A stretch of DNA of 64,000 nucleotides from Podarcis raffonei (GCF_027172205.1 NC_070614.1:36648001-36712000), one strand, 5' to 3'. Shown: positions 1 through 12,614, counted from the stretch's first letter. Notes: generated by a model from the sequence alone, not told the origin. Made by a program: numbers and translations.

Positions 1-307
1 CATCTTTAAAATTAACCAAAGTAGTTAAACAACAAACTGGATCACAGCCCTTGGCCCTACCGTTGGGCAAAGGGGAAGGAGGGCCCCCGCCTCAAGCAGC
101 AGAATGTGGGAAGAGTGGAAAAACAGGCAATTGTCTCCCATCAACCCCCCACCCCTGGCGTGGTCAGTGGTCAGGTTGATGGGCATTGCGGAACGACAAC
201 ATCAAGAGGACCACAAGTTTCTCCATCCCTTTCTGAGAGAGGCTAGCTTTAATGAGCCGTACTCTGCAAACATGGCTCATAAAAGCTAGCCTCTCAGAAA
301 GGGCTGC

Positions 308-667
308 AGGGATGTGGGTGGCGCTGTGGGTTAAACCACAGAGCCTAGGACTTGCTAATCAGAAGGTCGGCGGTTCGAATCCCCGCGACGGGGTGAGCTC
401 CCATTGCTCGGTCCCTGCTCCTGCCAACCTAGCAGCTCAAAAGCACGTCAAAGTGCAAGTAGATAAATAGGTACCACCCCGGCGGGAAGGTAAATGGCGT
501 TTCCGTGCACTGCTCTGGTTCGCCAGAGGCGGCTTAGTCATGCTGGCCACATGATCCAGAAGCTGTACGCCGGTTCCCTCGGCCAATAAAGCGAGATGAG
601 CGCCGCAACCCCAGAGTCGGCCACGACTGGACCTAACGGTCAGGGGTCCCTTTACCTTTACCTTTAC
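308..667 (+). mobile_element. Sauria SINE
   Basis: tRNA-like head (GTGGCGCTGTGGGTTAAACC A-box, GGTTCGAATCCC B-box), a middle block ending GTCATGCTGGCCACATGA, and the 3' tail CCCTTTACCTTTACCTTTA. About 360 bp and nearly full length. Confidence 0.93.
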
Positions 668-1286
668 TCTGCAAACACAGGCTAAGGGCTGGTGCTGAGG
701 ATTTTCCGACCCACTCAAATGTACACCACCCACACCTTTATTTGTTACGAGTGCAGTAAAAAACATCAACCAGATGAACCACACCTGCTGTCTTTTGATC
801 CATTATTACATCCTCTAATTCACACTAGAACTTGTCCGGGCAAGCTCCCCTCTTCCTGTTTGCATAAGGTCGAGGGTTGGATTATGAAACTGTTTGCCAG
901 GAGGAAGGAAGCAGATGCATATTGGCAAATAAACGCTTCTGCTCCGGCTCCGGCTTCGGTTTGTTTGTTTTTTTATGAGTGAGATTTCAGGGGGTGGAAG
1001 AAATGGAGCGACCAGGTGCTTTGCAGGAGGGGTTGGTGAGATGAAAGGAGGTCCAGGAGTCTTTCCTGAGAATCCACTTAGTGGGACATTCATCTTGATT
1101 AGCTTGCCCGAAGCTTACATGGAGATTAGGCAACAAGCATCCATTCCGATTTGTTTTGGGGGAGATTATCCAACAATTAGCATTCTCATCCTGATTTAAT
1201 CCGTATTAAGCAGCTATTATGCATCTTCCCCTTTGCCAGCCCTTTATCCCATCCTTTCTAGTGCATATCTGTGTACACACTATATA

Positions 1287-1512
1287 CAGTGGTACCTGGG
1301 GTTACAGACGCTTCAGGTTACACACTCTGCTAACCCAGAAATAGTACCTCGGGTTAAGAACTTTGCTTCAGGATAAGAACAGAAATCGGGCTTTGGCAGC
1401 GCGGCGGCAGCAAGAGGCCCCATTAGCTAAAGTGGTGCTTCAGGTTAAGAACAGTTTCAGGTTAAGGACGGACCTCCGGAACGAATTAAGTACTTAACCC
1501 GAGGTACCACTG
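1287..1512. mobile_element. TA-MITE family A (palindromic, CAGTGGTACC ends)
   Basis: CAGTGGTACCTGGGGTTA at one end and TAACCCGAGGTACCACTG at the other, flanked by TA on both sides. The interior holds repeated TTCAGGTTA and GGTTAAGAAC motifs. Terminal bases and TA duplication fit a Tc1/mariner-type (Tigger-like) non-autonomous element. Confidence 0.9.
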
Positions 1513-1521
1513 TACTTAAGG

Positions 1522-1640
1522 AAAATCCCCCTGAATCCTGGGAACCATAGTTTACCCTTCAAAGAGCCACAATTCCCGGTACCTTAGCAAACTACATTTC
1601 CCAGGATTCTTTGAGGAAAGCTGCGTGCTTAAAATATATG
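1522..1640. repeat. Palindromic repeat (CCCAGGATTCTTTG family)
   Basis: CCTGGGAACCATAGTTTACC and AACTACATTTCCCAGGATTC are inverted arms. Related pieces lie at 3120-3310, 5905-5985, 11440-11495, 29005-29165, 34700-34862 and 54850-54985, with variants of CCTGGGAACTGTAG. A non-autonomous DNA element is likely; class not assigned. Confidence 0.6.
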
Positions 1641-2176
1641 GAGTATGGGGCTGGGGTAACCTATGGACAATGTACAGGGTAATCATCATCATCCCCCATC
1701 ACTTTCCTAACGGCCAAAGGTGCTTTTTCATTAAAAGCAAGCAAACAAACAAACAAACTGGATTTGTTATGCCAGACCACTTCAATTGAACAAACCTAAA
1801 TTTTTGGTATGTGATTGAATCCCTCCCTCCTACAAAATACTGATGTTTCTGGAGGCAACACAGGCTTTGGAGTATTTTAGGGAGCAAATAACCCAACTGG
1901 CAAAGGAAAAGCATGGAACTCTGGAGTCTGCAGAAGAATGGGAGTGGAGTACAGGACAATGTAACCTACTCTACAGGGCTGTTGTGAGGATAAATGCGGG
2001 GGGGGGGCATTTATGCCACCTTAAGGGGGAAAGAGGGTGGAGCCCAATCGTATCTAAAAAGCTCTTCTACCCTTAGTTCAGCTCACATATGGCCAGGCTG
2101 GGGGTGGGGTAGGGTTTGCAATTCACAAGCAGGAATTGGAGATAAATGTGTCACATGCCACCCCAATCTCTGTGCA

Positions 2177-2560
2177 GTGTGAGATTCCCGGGGTTCCCAG
2201 CATTTGTGTTTCCTTTTGGGGAAGACGAGGCACAGACTGTGGTGTCTTTATGATATATGGTTTGTTTATTACATATATACAACCTGAGCCTATGATGAAA
2301 GGGTTCACAGCATTATAACCCAAAAGAGTCTTGCTTCTTCCATAGCCATAGCAATCAGCATTGGCTTGCCTTGCTCTCTAGCCTCTATAACCGAAGCTTT
2401 ATCTGCTGAGGGAGAGAGGGAGGGCCCCATCCATTTGCCCTCTCAAACCTAGTCCTTTGATCCTGTGTAATCTTAATGGCCCTTTCACAACGAAGCCTGA
2501 CTTAATTAGCTTTTAACACATGTTGATTTCATAGGATTAAAAGTGTCCAACACACATCTT
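2177..2560 (-). mobile_element. Possible LTR remnant, fossil
   Basis: TGTGAGATTCCCGGGG at one side and, on the - strand, GTAATAAACAAACC with CATAAAGACACCACAG look like the R-U5 side of an LTR. I saw no target duplication and cannot place the other end. Confidence 0.3.
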
Positions 2561-2637
2561 AATACACCTGGGATTGTCACCCATCTTCTGCACCCTAAAC
2601 CTTAATTAAATTCTACCTACTGACCCCTGCGTTTTAG

Positions 2638-2690
2638 TGGTGTTCTGTCCATGGGGTCACAAAGAGTTGGACACGAGTAAACAACAAGTA
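2638..2690 (+). mobile_element. Bov-B 3'-end fragment
   Basis: About 50 bp matches the extreme 3' end of the Bov-B copies at 17.3 and 34.4 kb (GTCCATGGGGTCAC, AGAGTTGGACACGA, AAACAACAA). It is diverged and heavily truncated. Confidence 0.65.
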
Positions 2691-2699
2691 CCCATGAAT

Positions 2700-5600
2700 T
2701 CATAAACACTGGCATCCTCATTGGAACACATCATTGCACGCCTGTTCCTGAACCTTCATAACACAGAGATGCTTGAGGAATTTCCTGTTAAGACATTTCA
2801 CAGACCTTCTCTCTCAGCTGACCTGACAAAGATAATTTAGGCTGTAAGGCCATAGCCTGTGCAGTCCAGGAAGCACTGCCTTGTAAGGTTTATGTGTGTG
2901 TGACAGGTCCTTATTCCTGAAGCTTTCCCTGATCTAAACATATGCATCATCCTTGCCTCTATGAAGACTAGCAAGATTTTGTAGTGTAGTAGTACAGCAG
3001 ATTCTGAGCTGCTGGTTAATACTTTGAGCAACACTAGTTGTGAGAAATTAAAACAGTGGTTCTCAGACACCCACCCACACCCACTCTGTGTTGCCATCTT
3101 AATTTTACATGGCAGGCATTTCCAGACTTCCATTTATTTTTCAGAGTTTCCTGGGAAGAGGATTTGACTGTTAAACCACTCTGAGATTTGTAGATCAGTG
3201 AAGGGAATAAGGGGCTCCGAACAACTCTCAAACTACAGTACCCAGAATTCCTTGGGGTGGGGAGCCATGACTGTTTAAAACAGTATGTTACTGTTTTAAA
3301 GGCAGAGTACAGATGGGGTCCTTGTCAAACATCACTGCCATCTTACGGCACTCCAGTTTTTCCTGCATCTTCCTTCTGGGTTGCTTCCAGACTGTCACTA
3401 TTTTGGATTCAATCACACACCAGCAAATGGAGGTTGCACCCTTATAGTTTGTCTTTGCCAACATTGATTAGCCTTTCGCGATAAGGGAACTCCTCTGACA
3501 CAACGTCACCTAACACCTCCTTGAAAACAAAGCAGAGTGAAAAGCCAAGCAAATCGAATCCCTCTGCAAACAGACTTGGACAACGGCTTCATAAAACAGG
3601 CCATTGGGAAAGCTGTCAGTGTTCCAGAGCAATAATACTTGTGGGGCATGCTGGGAAATAAAAATGGCGGCTCCCAGAACCCCAGCTGCCTCGTGCGAAC
3701 ATTTGCCAACAGAATGGGTGCTGTGCTGCATCAGACATCCAGGGCAGGGCCTGTGTGGCTTGACTCCTGGCTCCCCTAGGAGGACACTGAGGAAAGAGGG
3801 GGATCCCATTTTTCTGGCCCCTACGTGGTCCCCATCGCTCACTATCGCTGATTAATGTTTCTGTCCCTAGTTTTTGCTGTACAAAACTCCAAAGTTCTGT
3901 CAAACCAAGCATCCTAGCTAGGCAAATATTTGCATTGGCCATGTTGTCCCACAGCATCCTAGTTGGCTGAGAGCTGAGCAAGGGAGGTCATTGCTGTGAA
4001 AACCTAGCCTCTGTTCTGGGATCCGTGGGCCTGGAGACTTCTCTGTTTGGTTGGGCAATATGAGAAACTGGCTGGTTACTCTGCCCTGAGTTCCTATCAT
4101 GAGCTCACCATTGCCAAACTGGTCCAAGCTAGAAACGGCCCTCAGCTTGAAGATTCGCAGGGACTTTGTTTGTTAGACAGAGGCACGAGGCCAAAGCAAA
4201 TATCATTGCCAAGGGGGCATCTTTGCTTTGTATGTAATTTGGATTCCTGATGCAATCGCTCTTTGGCTTACAGTACACTTCGCTGGCATTTCCTGGAGGG
4301 TTCAATCCTGCCTCCAGGACCTCTGACACACATTCTCTTTCTAACCCCCCCCCCCAACTCCCAAAGATCTCACTGGCAAAGAATTTGCTGTATCACGATG
4401 GCCACACTTTTACAGTGAGGGGAAATGGGCGTCTGAAAGGCAGTGAAGCCAAAAATGATAGACAAACCAAGAATGACGTATACTCAGAGACAAAAGTACA
4501 AGGGAGAGATAGTCTCTTTTGGAAGCTACGCACACACATCTTAATTCCAAACAGAAATAAGTGTGATTACATTTATGGAAGGGCCGCTTAGCACATGATC
4601 AGAAGCACTCTGTTCATTATTCTTAATATCCTGAGGGCCTGAGACTTGCCACCTGCTGATGGGAGATACAGCTGAGCAACATCTGGAGAGTCAACGGTTT
4701 GCTACTGTTGCCTTAAGGCCTCACCTTCTCACCTTGATCTCAAGCAATGTATACAAGAATGCATATCACAGGGTAAAGTGTATATAAAGAGGCATACATG
4801 AGTTAAAATACAATACACAAATGTGTTATCTTAGGGGCAATTGCCTTACAAAATTTGTGTATTTGGGGAAAGTGCGTACAAAGTTACGTATATTAGGATA
4901 AATTCACACCAAACTGGTGCTGGATTTTCATGAGGACTAGCCCCAAAACTTTTGTGAAAATGAGGAGAACGGAATTTATGTAAAAGAGTGGAAAAAATGA
5001 GAATCTGAAATTGACAGGTTTCCCTTTTCACTTCCAACGACAGCAAACGTTCCTTGCCTGTCCAATGCCATCTGGTTCTGTTTATGTCTCTGGTTCACAC
5101 ACGACTTCTGTTTGGAGAAAGTGTTCCCCGGAAGTCCCTGCGTCAGGAGGCCTGAGGGTTTCAGCATTCGTTTACCATAAGTGCTTGGGGACGTGTTTTG
5201 TGTGCAGCAACGCAGCGTGGATGTCTCACCCCTCACAGGCTTCTAGGCATAAATATTTAGCAGCTGGCTGGCTGGGTGGGTGTGATGCTGTTGGACAGGG
5301 ATGGCGTTTCCTCCCTCAAGTTAACACCGGGCCTAGAGGCTGAAGCAACAGAAGGAGATTATTCCATGGGAAAGGAAGGAATTAGCAAAGAGGCAGAGTA
5401 GGAATTATGGTGGAGAGATGCACCTTGTCACTTGGGAAAGAGGACTGTGTACATACCGCACATTTCAAGCACGTGACAGATTCTTGGAAACTGTAGTTGT
5501 TGTTTTTTATATATAATAATTTTTATTAGTTTTCAATTACAATCCAATAATAGCCTCATTCTAACAATATCAATTTATAATACAATTATTAATACCAGTA

Positions 5601-6380
5601 GTTCAAATACTGAATTATATAATTTAGATAAGGTGCCCCCCCATGCTAGAATTGATGGCTTGATTATTTGCTTTATTTCTGCATTCCAAAATATTATTAA
5701 TTTCCATTGCATCCCGGTCATAATAATAATCTCTTATACAACAACTGCAATATTAATAACTTCTGTTTGTGTTGACACATTAAATGATTTATAAAACTAC
5801 AAGTGAGGAACTCAAACTATATCCTTGTTCTTCCTGTGTGTGGCAATTATTCTGTCTGGGGTGTTTATTCCTGTCCTTGGACAGGAAACTCTAGTTTGTT
5901 GAGGGCGCTTGGAATTGCAGCTCTGTTAGGGGCAAAACACATTTCCCAGGATTCTTTGGGAGAAACCATGTGCTTTAAATCCATTGTGTGCAGCCAATGG
6001 AAGAGAATGGGGAAAGATCAACCCAGGAATCCAGGCTTAGCGCTCCTCTCCCCAAACCTAATAGCCCCCCTCCTTTGCCATGTCTGACATTACTTAAGTG
6101 AAATTAAAGGGAGCCTTGTGTCTGTCTGTCCATCCAGACTTGCCCTTGCCCCACTGCTGGGAAATGCAAACTTTACTGCTGAATCGGAACAAACGTCAAT
6201 CAGGTTTTCTCCGGATTGATGTTTGTTCCTATTTATCTCTAAAGAGCAGGCTGTCTAAGGGAAAGCGGCTGGTCAAGGGCAAAAAAACCGCTTGGAAAAA
6301 AACCGCTTTCTAGGCATGGGAACAGGCACAAGTCTGGATGAGCCCTAAAAGACTAACAGGCTTATTGTGGAATAAATTGC
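2700..6380. other. No gene recognised; scattered old repeat pieces
   Basis: Pieces of the CCTGGGAA palindromic family (3120-3310, 5905-5985), of the GTGCATTTCC remnant family (3383-3500) and an L1-like 3' end (5497-5790). No supported coding frame. Confidence 0.4.
5497..5790 (-). mobile_element. Probable L1 3' UTR fragment, antisense
   Basis: A/T-rich stretch starting with TAATAATTTTTATTAGTTTTC, the reverse complement of the last bases of the L1 at 59.5 kb (GAAAAACTAATAAAAATTTTA). Truncated and without coding content. Confidence 0.55.
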
Positions 6381-6381
6381 A

Positions 6382-6975
6382 GAACCAGGGACAATTATAG
6401 GTGCCACCTCCTCCTGAGGGAGACCATTCCACTGTCAAACAGCTCTTACCACCAGAAAGTTCCTTTTGATGTGTATCTGTAATTGCCTTTATTGTAACTT
6501 GAATCCATTGGTTTGGGTCCTACACTCTGGAGCAGGAAAAAAACAAGTTTGTTCCCTCTTCCATTTGACAGCCCTCTAGATATTTGAAGATGGCTATCAT
6601 ATCTCCTCTCAGTCTCCTCTTTCCCAGTATAAACAAACATTGCTCCCTCAACCGTTCCTCATAGGGCTTGGTTTCCAGACCCTTGCCCATCTTGGTAGCC
6701 CTCCTCTGCACACTTTCCAACTTGTCAATATCCTTCTTAAATTGTGGCTCCCAGAACTGGACACAGTATTCCAGTTGTGGTCTGATCAAGGCATATTAGA
6801 GTGATACTATTACTTCATTTGATTGGGACACTATACTTCTGTTGATGCAGCCTAGAATAGCATTAGCTTTTTTCCGCTGCTGCATCACACTGTTGACTCA
6901 TGTTCAGCTTGTGGTCTACTAAGACATCTACTGCAGGCAAGCCAGGTATCTCCCATCTTATATTTGTGCAGCTGG
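6382..6975 (-). mobile_element. CR1-type LINE fragment (RT 3' end), antisense
   Basis: The - strand encodes [32 protein letters not shown] and [22 protein letters not shown], the conserved end of CR1 reverse transcriptase, in a frame open from 6789 to 6520. It is diverged and truncated at both ends. Traces may continue to about 7180. Confidence 0.85.
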
Positions 6976-8225
6976 TTGTTCCTGGCTAAATGTTGTTGTT
7001 GGCATCCATCTGTCTCAGGAGACAATGGGGGAGCGCGCCTTTGGGGTTAAAGTCTGAGGCTGATACAGGAGTGTAGAACCTGACATTTGTCCCTTTTGAA
7101 ATTCACTTGGTTAGTTTGGGTCCAGTTCTTCTATCTGCCTTCTGCAGCATTAGCTATCCCTCCCAGTTTGGTGCCATCCACAAACCACTCTGCTGCCGCT
7201 CCCATCTGCCCTCCTGGCACTGCTGTTATGTATGGGGTGTGTGGACGCGTGTTTTGACAGCAGCTGATGCAACAGTCCTACAAGATTAGTCTTGATCATA
7301 TTGCAAGTGGGAGAGACTACCTAGAATGCTCCCTGCATTTTTAAAAAAGGAGGACACGCTACAGGTAGAAACCTAGTATTCTGAGATCCAGACAGCTCCT
7401 GTCTCAAATCAGAGAGGAAGGAATGCTCCCAGACACCATTCCTCGATGTTCTCCTGAGCCATAAATTTTCCAAATCAGACCAGACATTCCTAAAAGAGGT
7501 GGCATATTCACGTAGTTTAAGTATTATGGCAACGCAGACTATGTCACAAGAATGCCAGTCTTCCTGGCCTGGCTGGTAAGTTTATAATTTGGATAGATGG
7601 TTAAATGTCAGTGCAGTGTTTGGATACTGTCCTGAGTGGAAACATACCACAGTCTTTGACGTGAGCCCCCCAACCAGCTGAAGTCATCAGGATGCCATGA
7701 AGACAAGATCAACCCATTTCTCTACCGTCAGTGAATAAAACAGAAACACCTTGTGAGCCAGGGGAAGCGTGATCTAATGCAGTGACCTTCAGCAGATCCA
7801 GGATCAAGACCCACCTTGGACTCCCAAGTGACAACACAGAGTCCCCTCTCTGCCCATCAAGGAATTCCCAGCCCGGCCCAGCCCTGCTTCAAGTTGCAGG
7901 GAGAGGGGTGAGGATGGTGTGGTACCCTCACCTCCTGCAGCCATCGGACTCCTGCCTAACTTCCTGGGCCCCCTTTGCTCTGCCATGATGGCAACCAAGC
8001 TGCCCCACCACAGCTGACATTTCTGCATGCAAGTCCCTAGCAAACTGGAAAAGGAGCAGACTGGAAAACGAACAGCATCACCCCTTGCACCTATAGGAAA
8101 GTGAGGCATATGAATGGTCAGAAATACATCTCTTATGGGAAAAGGCTCATGCCTTTCTTCTGCAACCTTGTGCCACACATGGGAATTGAGAAAATGAGCC
8201 TCTCATCAGAAGTACGTTTCTCAGA
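6976..8225. other. No gene recognised
   Basis: Possible decayed CR1 sequence to about 7180, then unique-looking DNA. A 124-codon minus frame (8178-7804) shows no domain. Confidence 0.4.
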
Positions 8226-8815
8226 CCCTCCAAGTGTCCCGATTTTCCAGGGACACCCCTGATTTAGAGAAGCCGTCCCGGTTTCTGATTTGATCCTGGA
8301 ATGTCCCGCTTTTCCTTAGGACGTCCCTATTTTCATTGGAGAAATGTTGGATGGTATGGAGTTATTTGACTCCCAAGTCATCTGAAGGCAATCCTGTGTA
8401 GGGAAGGGTTTTTTTAAATGTTTAATGTTTTACAGTGGTACCTCGGGTTACAGATGCTTCAGGTTACAGACGCTTCAGGTTACAGACTCCACTAACCCAG
8501 AAATAGTACCTTGGGTTAAGAACTTTGCTTCAGGATGAGAACAGAAATCGTGCGGTGACGGCGGCGCGGCAGCAGCAGGAGGCCCCATTAGCTAAAGTGG
8601 TGCTTCAGGTTAAGAACAGTTTCAGGTTAAGAATGGACCTCCAGAACGAATTAAGTTCTTAACCCGAGGTACCACTGTATTATGTTTTTATATATGTTGG
8701 AAGCTGCCCAGAGTGGCTGGGGCAAGCAGTAAGATGTGTGGGGTATAAATGGTAAAATTATCATTATGGAATGGGATGTCCCTATTTTCATGGGAGAAAT
8801 GTCGGAGGGTATGCG
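8226..8815 (+). repeat. Composite LINE-like interspersed repeat, copy 1
   Basis: CCTCCAAGTGTCCCGATTTT, GGACGTCCCTATTTTCATTG and GAAGCTGCCCAGAGTGGCTG occur in the same order in the copy at 23461-24075. The last motif, followed by GGGGTATAAATGG, is a LINE-type 3' end. Interrupted by a TA-MITE (8433-8677). Confidence 0.65.
8433..8677. mobile_element. TA-MITE family A inside a LINE-like repeat
   Basis: Perfect terminal inverted repeat CAGTGGTACCTCGGGTTA with TA flanks. Inserted in a composite repeat that reads continuously from 8432 to 8680 without it. Confidence 0.92.
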
Positions 8816-9849
8816 TGTCCTGGCCCAGACACAGCATCTTGTCCTCCTTTGGTCTGAGGAACAACATGGTGGCAACAGCTTGGCCTGTGGGTCCCAACCC
8901 ATTGGATGAAGACTTATGGTCTGGCGGTTAAGAAGAACCCGAGCTAAGTCCCACTTAATTCAATGGGGTTTACTCCCAGGTAAGAGGGTACAGGATTGCA
9001 CCCTTAAGCCCCATGTTCTACTCAGGCTGCTCCCACTGTAGCCTGAAAATGATTTTCCACCAACCGCTTACCTTATAAGGAGACAGTGACATCATTTTCA
9101 GCTCATTGCCCTCCGACGTTTTTTCTGTACTGCCCTCTTTTTTATTGGTTTCCTCGCCTTAATTCGTTCTGAAATAGCACCATTTCACAATAAAGAAAAG
9201 AATGCAAGAGAAACAGTAATTCAAACCCCCCAAAGTGTGGAAAAGGAACTGACTAAGTAGTAGAAATGTATAAGTAATTCCACAGCTATGCTGAACAGGA
9301 AGCAGTTATCGGTGGAGATGCTAGCTGATATTTAACTTTCTAGAGACTGCGCTATACAGCGAATTACACATATATGCACACAAAGAGGCTTTCATTCTGC
9401 ACATCCCAGCAACCAGGCTTGGAAACTGACTTTCACTCACACCAGTTTCAGGAGAGGATCACAGTTCCCCTCCCCAGCCGTAGCCCCCCTTGCAAAGGTC
9501 CCCATTTAGAGTTGGGGGATGAGGAAGGGAAGCCCAATGGGCCACACATCTGGCTTAGGCCAAAGTCTCTCAGGCGTTCCTGACTTGCATATGCTAAATG
9601 GCGTGGGTTTCTCATGGCGTTCAGGAAGAGGAAGGCAATTTCCCATATTTTCGGGTGGAATTAGGAATTCTGCGCATTGAGTTAAAGTGGGGAGTGGGGA
9701 GTTTGACCCCATACCCTCAGAGGAAGCAGTGAGAGTGGGTTCTTGGCCTTCTCCAGGGGGAGAACACCGTGAGCAAGTGATAGGGGACACTTGGATTGCG
9801 GCACATTCAACACCAAAGGAGATGGCCACCGGTGCTTTTTAACAAACCA

Positions 9850-9990
9850 GGGCAAAGTGGTAGAGCGCCTGTCCTTGGTTCAATCCTGTGCATTTTCAGG
9901 TAGGACTGGGAGAGAGCTCAGCTTGAAAACTTGGAGCATCGCTGCCAGTCAGCAGACAATTCTGAGCTAGAGTATAAGGCAACTTCTAGG
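9850..9990 (+). mobile_element. tRNA-derived SINE (GTGGTAGAGC family), sense
   Basis: AAAGTGGTAGAGCGCCTGTC and GGTTCAATCCTGTGCATTTT form a tRNA-like head. GACTGGGAGAGAGCTCAG, GCTGCCAGTCAGCAGACAAT and CTGAGCTAGAGTATAAGGCA follow. It matches the antisense copies near 30340, 50300 and 55020. Confidence 0.65.
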
Positions 9991-10119
9991 ATGACGGAAG
10001 CAAAAGTTGGAACCAGGATACATTCCTTATTTCTTCTTTGTAGGCAGGAATTGAGGATGTAGAGGGGAAGCTAGAGATTGTTTGAAACATGAGGTTTAAC
10101 TACTGGCATGATTAGCATC

Positions 10120-10471
10120 TGAAATATACTTGGAGTCGAGTGTGAATTTCATGCTCTTTATTCAGCTCATAGTAGCAATGAATGAATCTTTCCCCAAAAC
10201 GTCTAGCTATATATACATTATTTACACAATGGGCCCCGTGTGATTGGCTAATTCTGGGCTGTTCCTGTAGGCCAATCAGGTTGTTGATTCACTTCATCCA
10301 GGAGCCTGATTGGCTGCTCCTGCAGGCCAATCAGGTTGCTGATTCACTTCATCCAGGAGCCTGATTGGCTGCTCCTGCAGGCCAATCAGGTCGCTGAGTC
10401 ACTTCCACCTGGAGCTGGATTGGGTGGCTCCTGCAGACCAATCAGACTGCTGCATTCTGGATCCTATAACA
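10120..10471 (-). mobile_element. Solo LTR (endogenous-retrovirus type), fossil
   Basis: 352 bp beginning TGTTATAGGATCC and ending ATATTTCA on the - strand, with the 5-bp target duplication GCATC (10115-10119, 10472-10476). A TATA-like TATATATA and an AATAAA polyadenylation motif occur in the expected order on the - strand. A tandem CCAAT-bearing repeat occupies the U3 part. No internal region, so it is a solo LTR. Confidence 0.8.
10250..10445 (-). repeat. Tandem CCAAT/ATTGG repeats within the solo LTR
   Basis: Three to four imperfect units of about 55-60 bp, each with GATTGGCTGCTCCTGCAGG followed by CCAATCAGG. CCAAT boxes occur in both orientations around a CTGCAG centre, which resembles duplicated U3 enhancer units. 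Confidence 0.8.
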
Positions 10472-11533
10472 GCATCACATGAGGGTGTTGCCATCTTATC
10501 TTATTGTATACCAGTGTTTTCTGCATTGTCCTCCTGGGGCGCTTCCAGGCTGCTGCTATTTTGGGGCAGGGTTCCATCACAGACCTGCAAATTCAGGTTC
10601 CACAATTATATTTGATTTGGAGCCGTTGTGCAATGAACTCACTTTCCCCCAAAGATCAGACTGACATTTGGCAATAAGGAAAGTGACTGGAAAATGCACC
10701 TGTTTGACATAACGCCATCTAACCCTCCCTGCAAATCAATCAGAAATAATCAACAGGTCATTTGAGAAGTGCCACTGGCTACAGCTTTCCTGTTATTAAG
10801 GCTGCAATCTTACCCCCGTTTTCCTCGGAGTAAGCAGCCACATTGCAAGTATTCAGAGTTAGGATTGTGCGGTAATTTATGTTTGTGTTAATTTTTCCTT
10901 TCCTTTCCAAAACAGCAGTTTTTTTTAAAGAAAGAAAGAAGAAAAAAGAATGAGACTGAAATAGTAATTAACGCACATACATTCCCACATGGGAAAGAAG
11001 AACCGTCTAATTAAAGGGAAATGTATCAGTAATTCCCCAACTGCACTGAATAGGGAGCAATTAAAGGCAGAAGCTGGAGGGTGATATAATTAAATTTAAA
11101 CCTTGATAATGGAATTTAGGAAAGTTAATTAAAGGTTGTAGGGGACTTCGGCTGTATGGCACCTACTTCTGAGTAAGCGCTGTAGAAGAATCTTGCCCAT
11201 GGGAATGGACATTACTTAATAATAGAGGACTGTATTGTGTGAGATTAGAGATGAGCAGAAATCTGTCCTCCATTCCCCCCCCCCCAAGTTTTCTTCCTTT
11301 GCAAAAGAGGCTTCTATTTGCCCAACTCATTCTCAGGGGACTTCAGAATTTCTTGAGAATTCTTGTGGGTTCAAAGTTCCGAGTTGACTTTTTCATTGGG
11401 TAAGGGCGGGCCAAGTGTGGCGGGCATCATGCCACTTCAAGCAGTTGTGGCTCCACCGCAAAGAATCCTGGGAACTGTAGTTTGTTGTTAGGATAACCTA
11501 TTCACTGAACAAAGCTGCAATTCTGGTTGGCCT

Positions 11534-11792
11534 TGTTAAGTTGTGGGTGAACATATCAGATGACACAGCGATTCTTCAAACAGCTCTTGTTTATTCACAG
11601 GCCAGAACAGAACTGAAGGGTTCAGCCAGCCTGCTTATATAGAACTCCACTAGAACGCAACAGTAACCATTTTCTGTAACTATCCAATCACTGAACGTCA
11701 CTTTCGATCCCTTATTTGCATATGTGGACCTGAGTGAAAATTATCTACAGTATCCCCCTGCTGGCCCAGGGTGAGAACTTCAGTACATAACA
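11534..11792 (-). mobile_element. Solo LTR (Ty3/gypsy-type), fossil
   Basis: 259 bp, TGTTATGTACTG start and CACAACTTAACA end on the - strand, with the target duplication GGCCT (11529-11533, 11793-11797). Contains TATATAAG and AATAAA. Same LTR family as the element at 27.2-28.0 kb, which carries a Ty3/gypsy-type integrase. Confidence 0.88.
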
Positions 11793-12247
11793 GGCCTGTT
11801 CAGCTTGGTCACATGACCTGGGAAAAACAGAAATACAGCATTATTTTAACAAACCCCCCAATATCCTGCTAATCAAAATTGGGGTGCTCGTCCCAAGCTC
11901 TTGCAGGAACCAGCTGACTCACGCCAGAGCGCTGGGTCCCAAAAATGGGATGTTCTGGGATCCAATCAGAAGGTGGGAAGGCTTCTGTAATTCTGGGATC
12001 TCCCACTTAAAACAGGACGGTTGAGGGGTATGCTTTAAAGAGTTGTGTTCACTCTGCCAGGTTTAGACAGGATTTGGATCTGGTGTGATTTTATTCCAGC
12101 TTCCTTTATTCAAGCTTGCATTATGCCAGCTTCTTGCGCATAGGACTGTTCCCGAAATCTCCAAAAAGGGCGTTCAGTGGAACTGTGCCCCTTACTTGAC
12201 TCTTGGATTTGTGTGTTGTTGTTTTTTGGTATGGTAATGATGTGCAA

Positions 12248-12614
12248 GGGACACGGGTGGCGCTGTGGGTTAAACCACAGAGCCTAGGACTTGCCAATCA
12301 GAAGGTCGGCGGTTCGAATCCCTGCGACGGGGTGAGCTCCCGTTGTTCGGTCCCAGCTCCCGCCAACCTAGCAGTTCGAAAGCACGTCAAAGTGAAAGTA
12401 GATAAATAGGTACCGCTCCGGCGGGAAGGTAAACGGCGTTTCCATGCGCTGCTCTGGTTCGCCAGAAGCGGCTTAGTCATGCTGGCCACATGACCCAGAA
12501 GCTGTCTGTGGACAAATGTCGGCTCCCTCGGCCAGTAAAGCGGGATGAGCACCACAACCCCAGAGTCATCCGTGACTGGACCTAATGGTCAGGGTTCCCG
12601 TTACCCTTACCTTT
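12248..12614 (+). mobile_element. Sauria SINE with 12-bp target duplication
   Basis: Full-length copy (367 bp) with A- and B-box head and ACCTTT tail. AATGATGTGCAA flanks both sides (12236-12247 and 12615-12626), so the ends are exact and the insertion is fairly recent. Confidence 0.96.

Noticed and set aside
437-784. Open frames over Sauria SINEs (also near 12298, 17324, 29366 and 35658)
   Set aside because: The same peptide (LLANQSSARKRRLPSRRSGTYLST and kin) recurs at every SINE copy; it is SINE sequence, not a gene.
10250-10445. CRISPR-like direct repeats
   Set aside because: Units are adjacent and imperfect, without unique spacers, and lie inside an LTR of a vertebrate genome.
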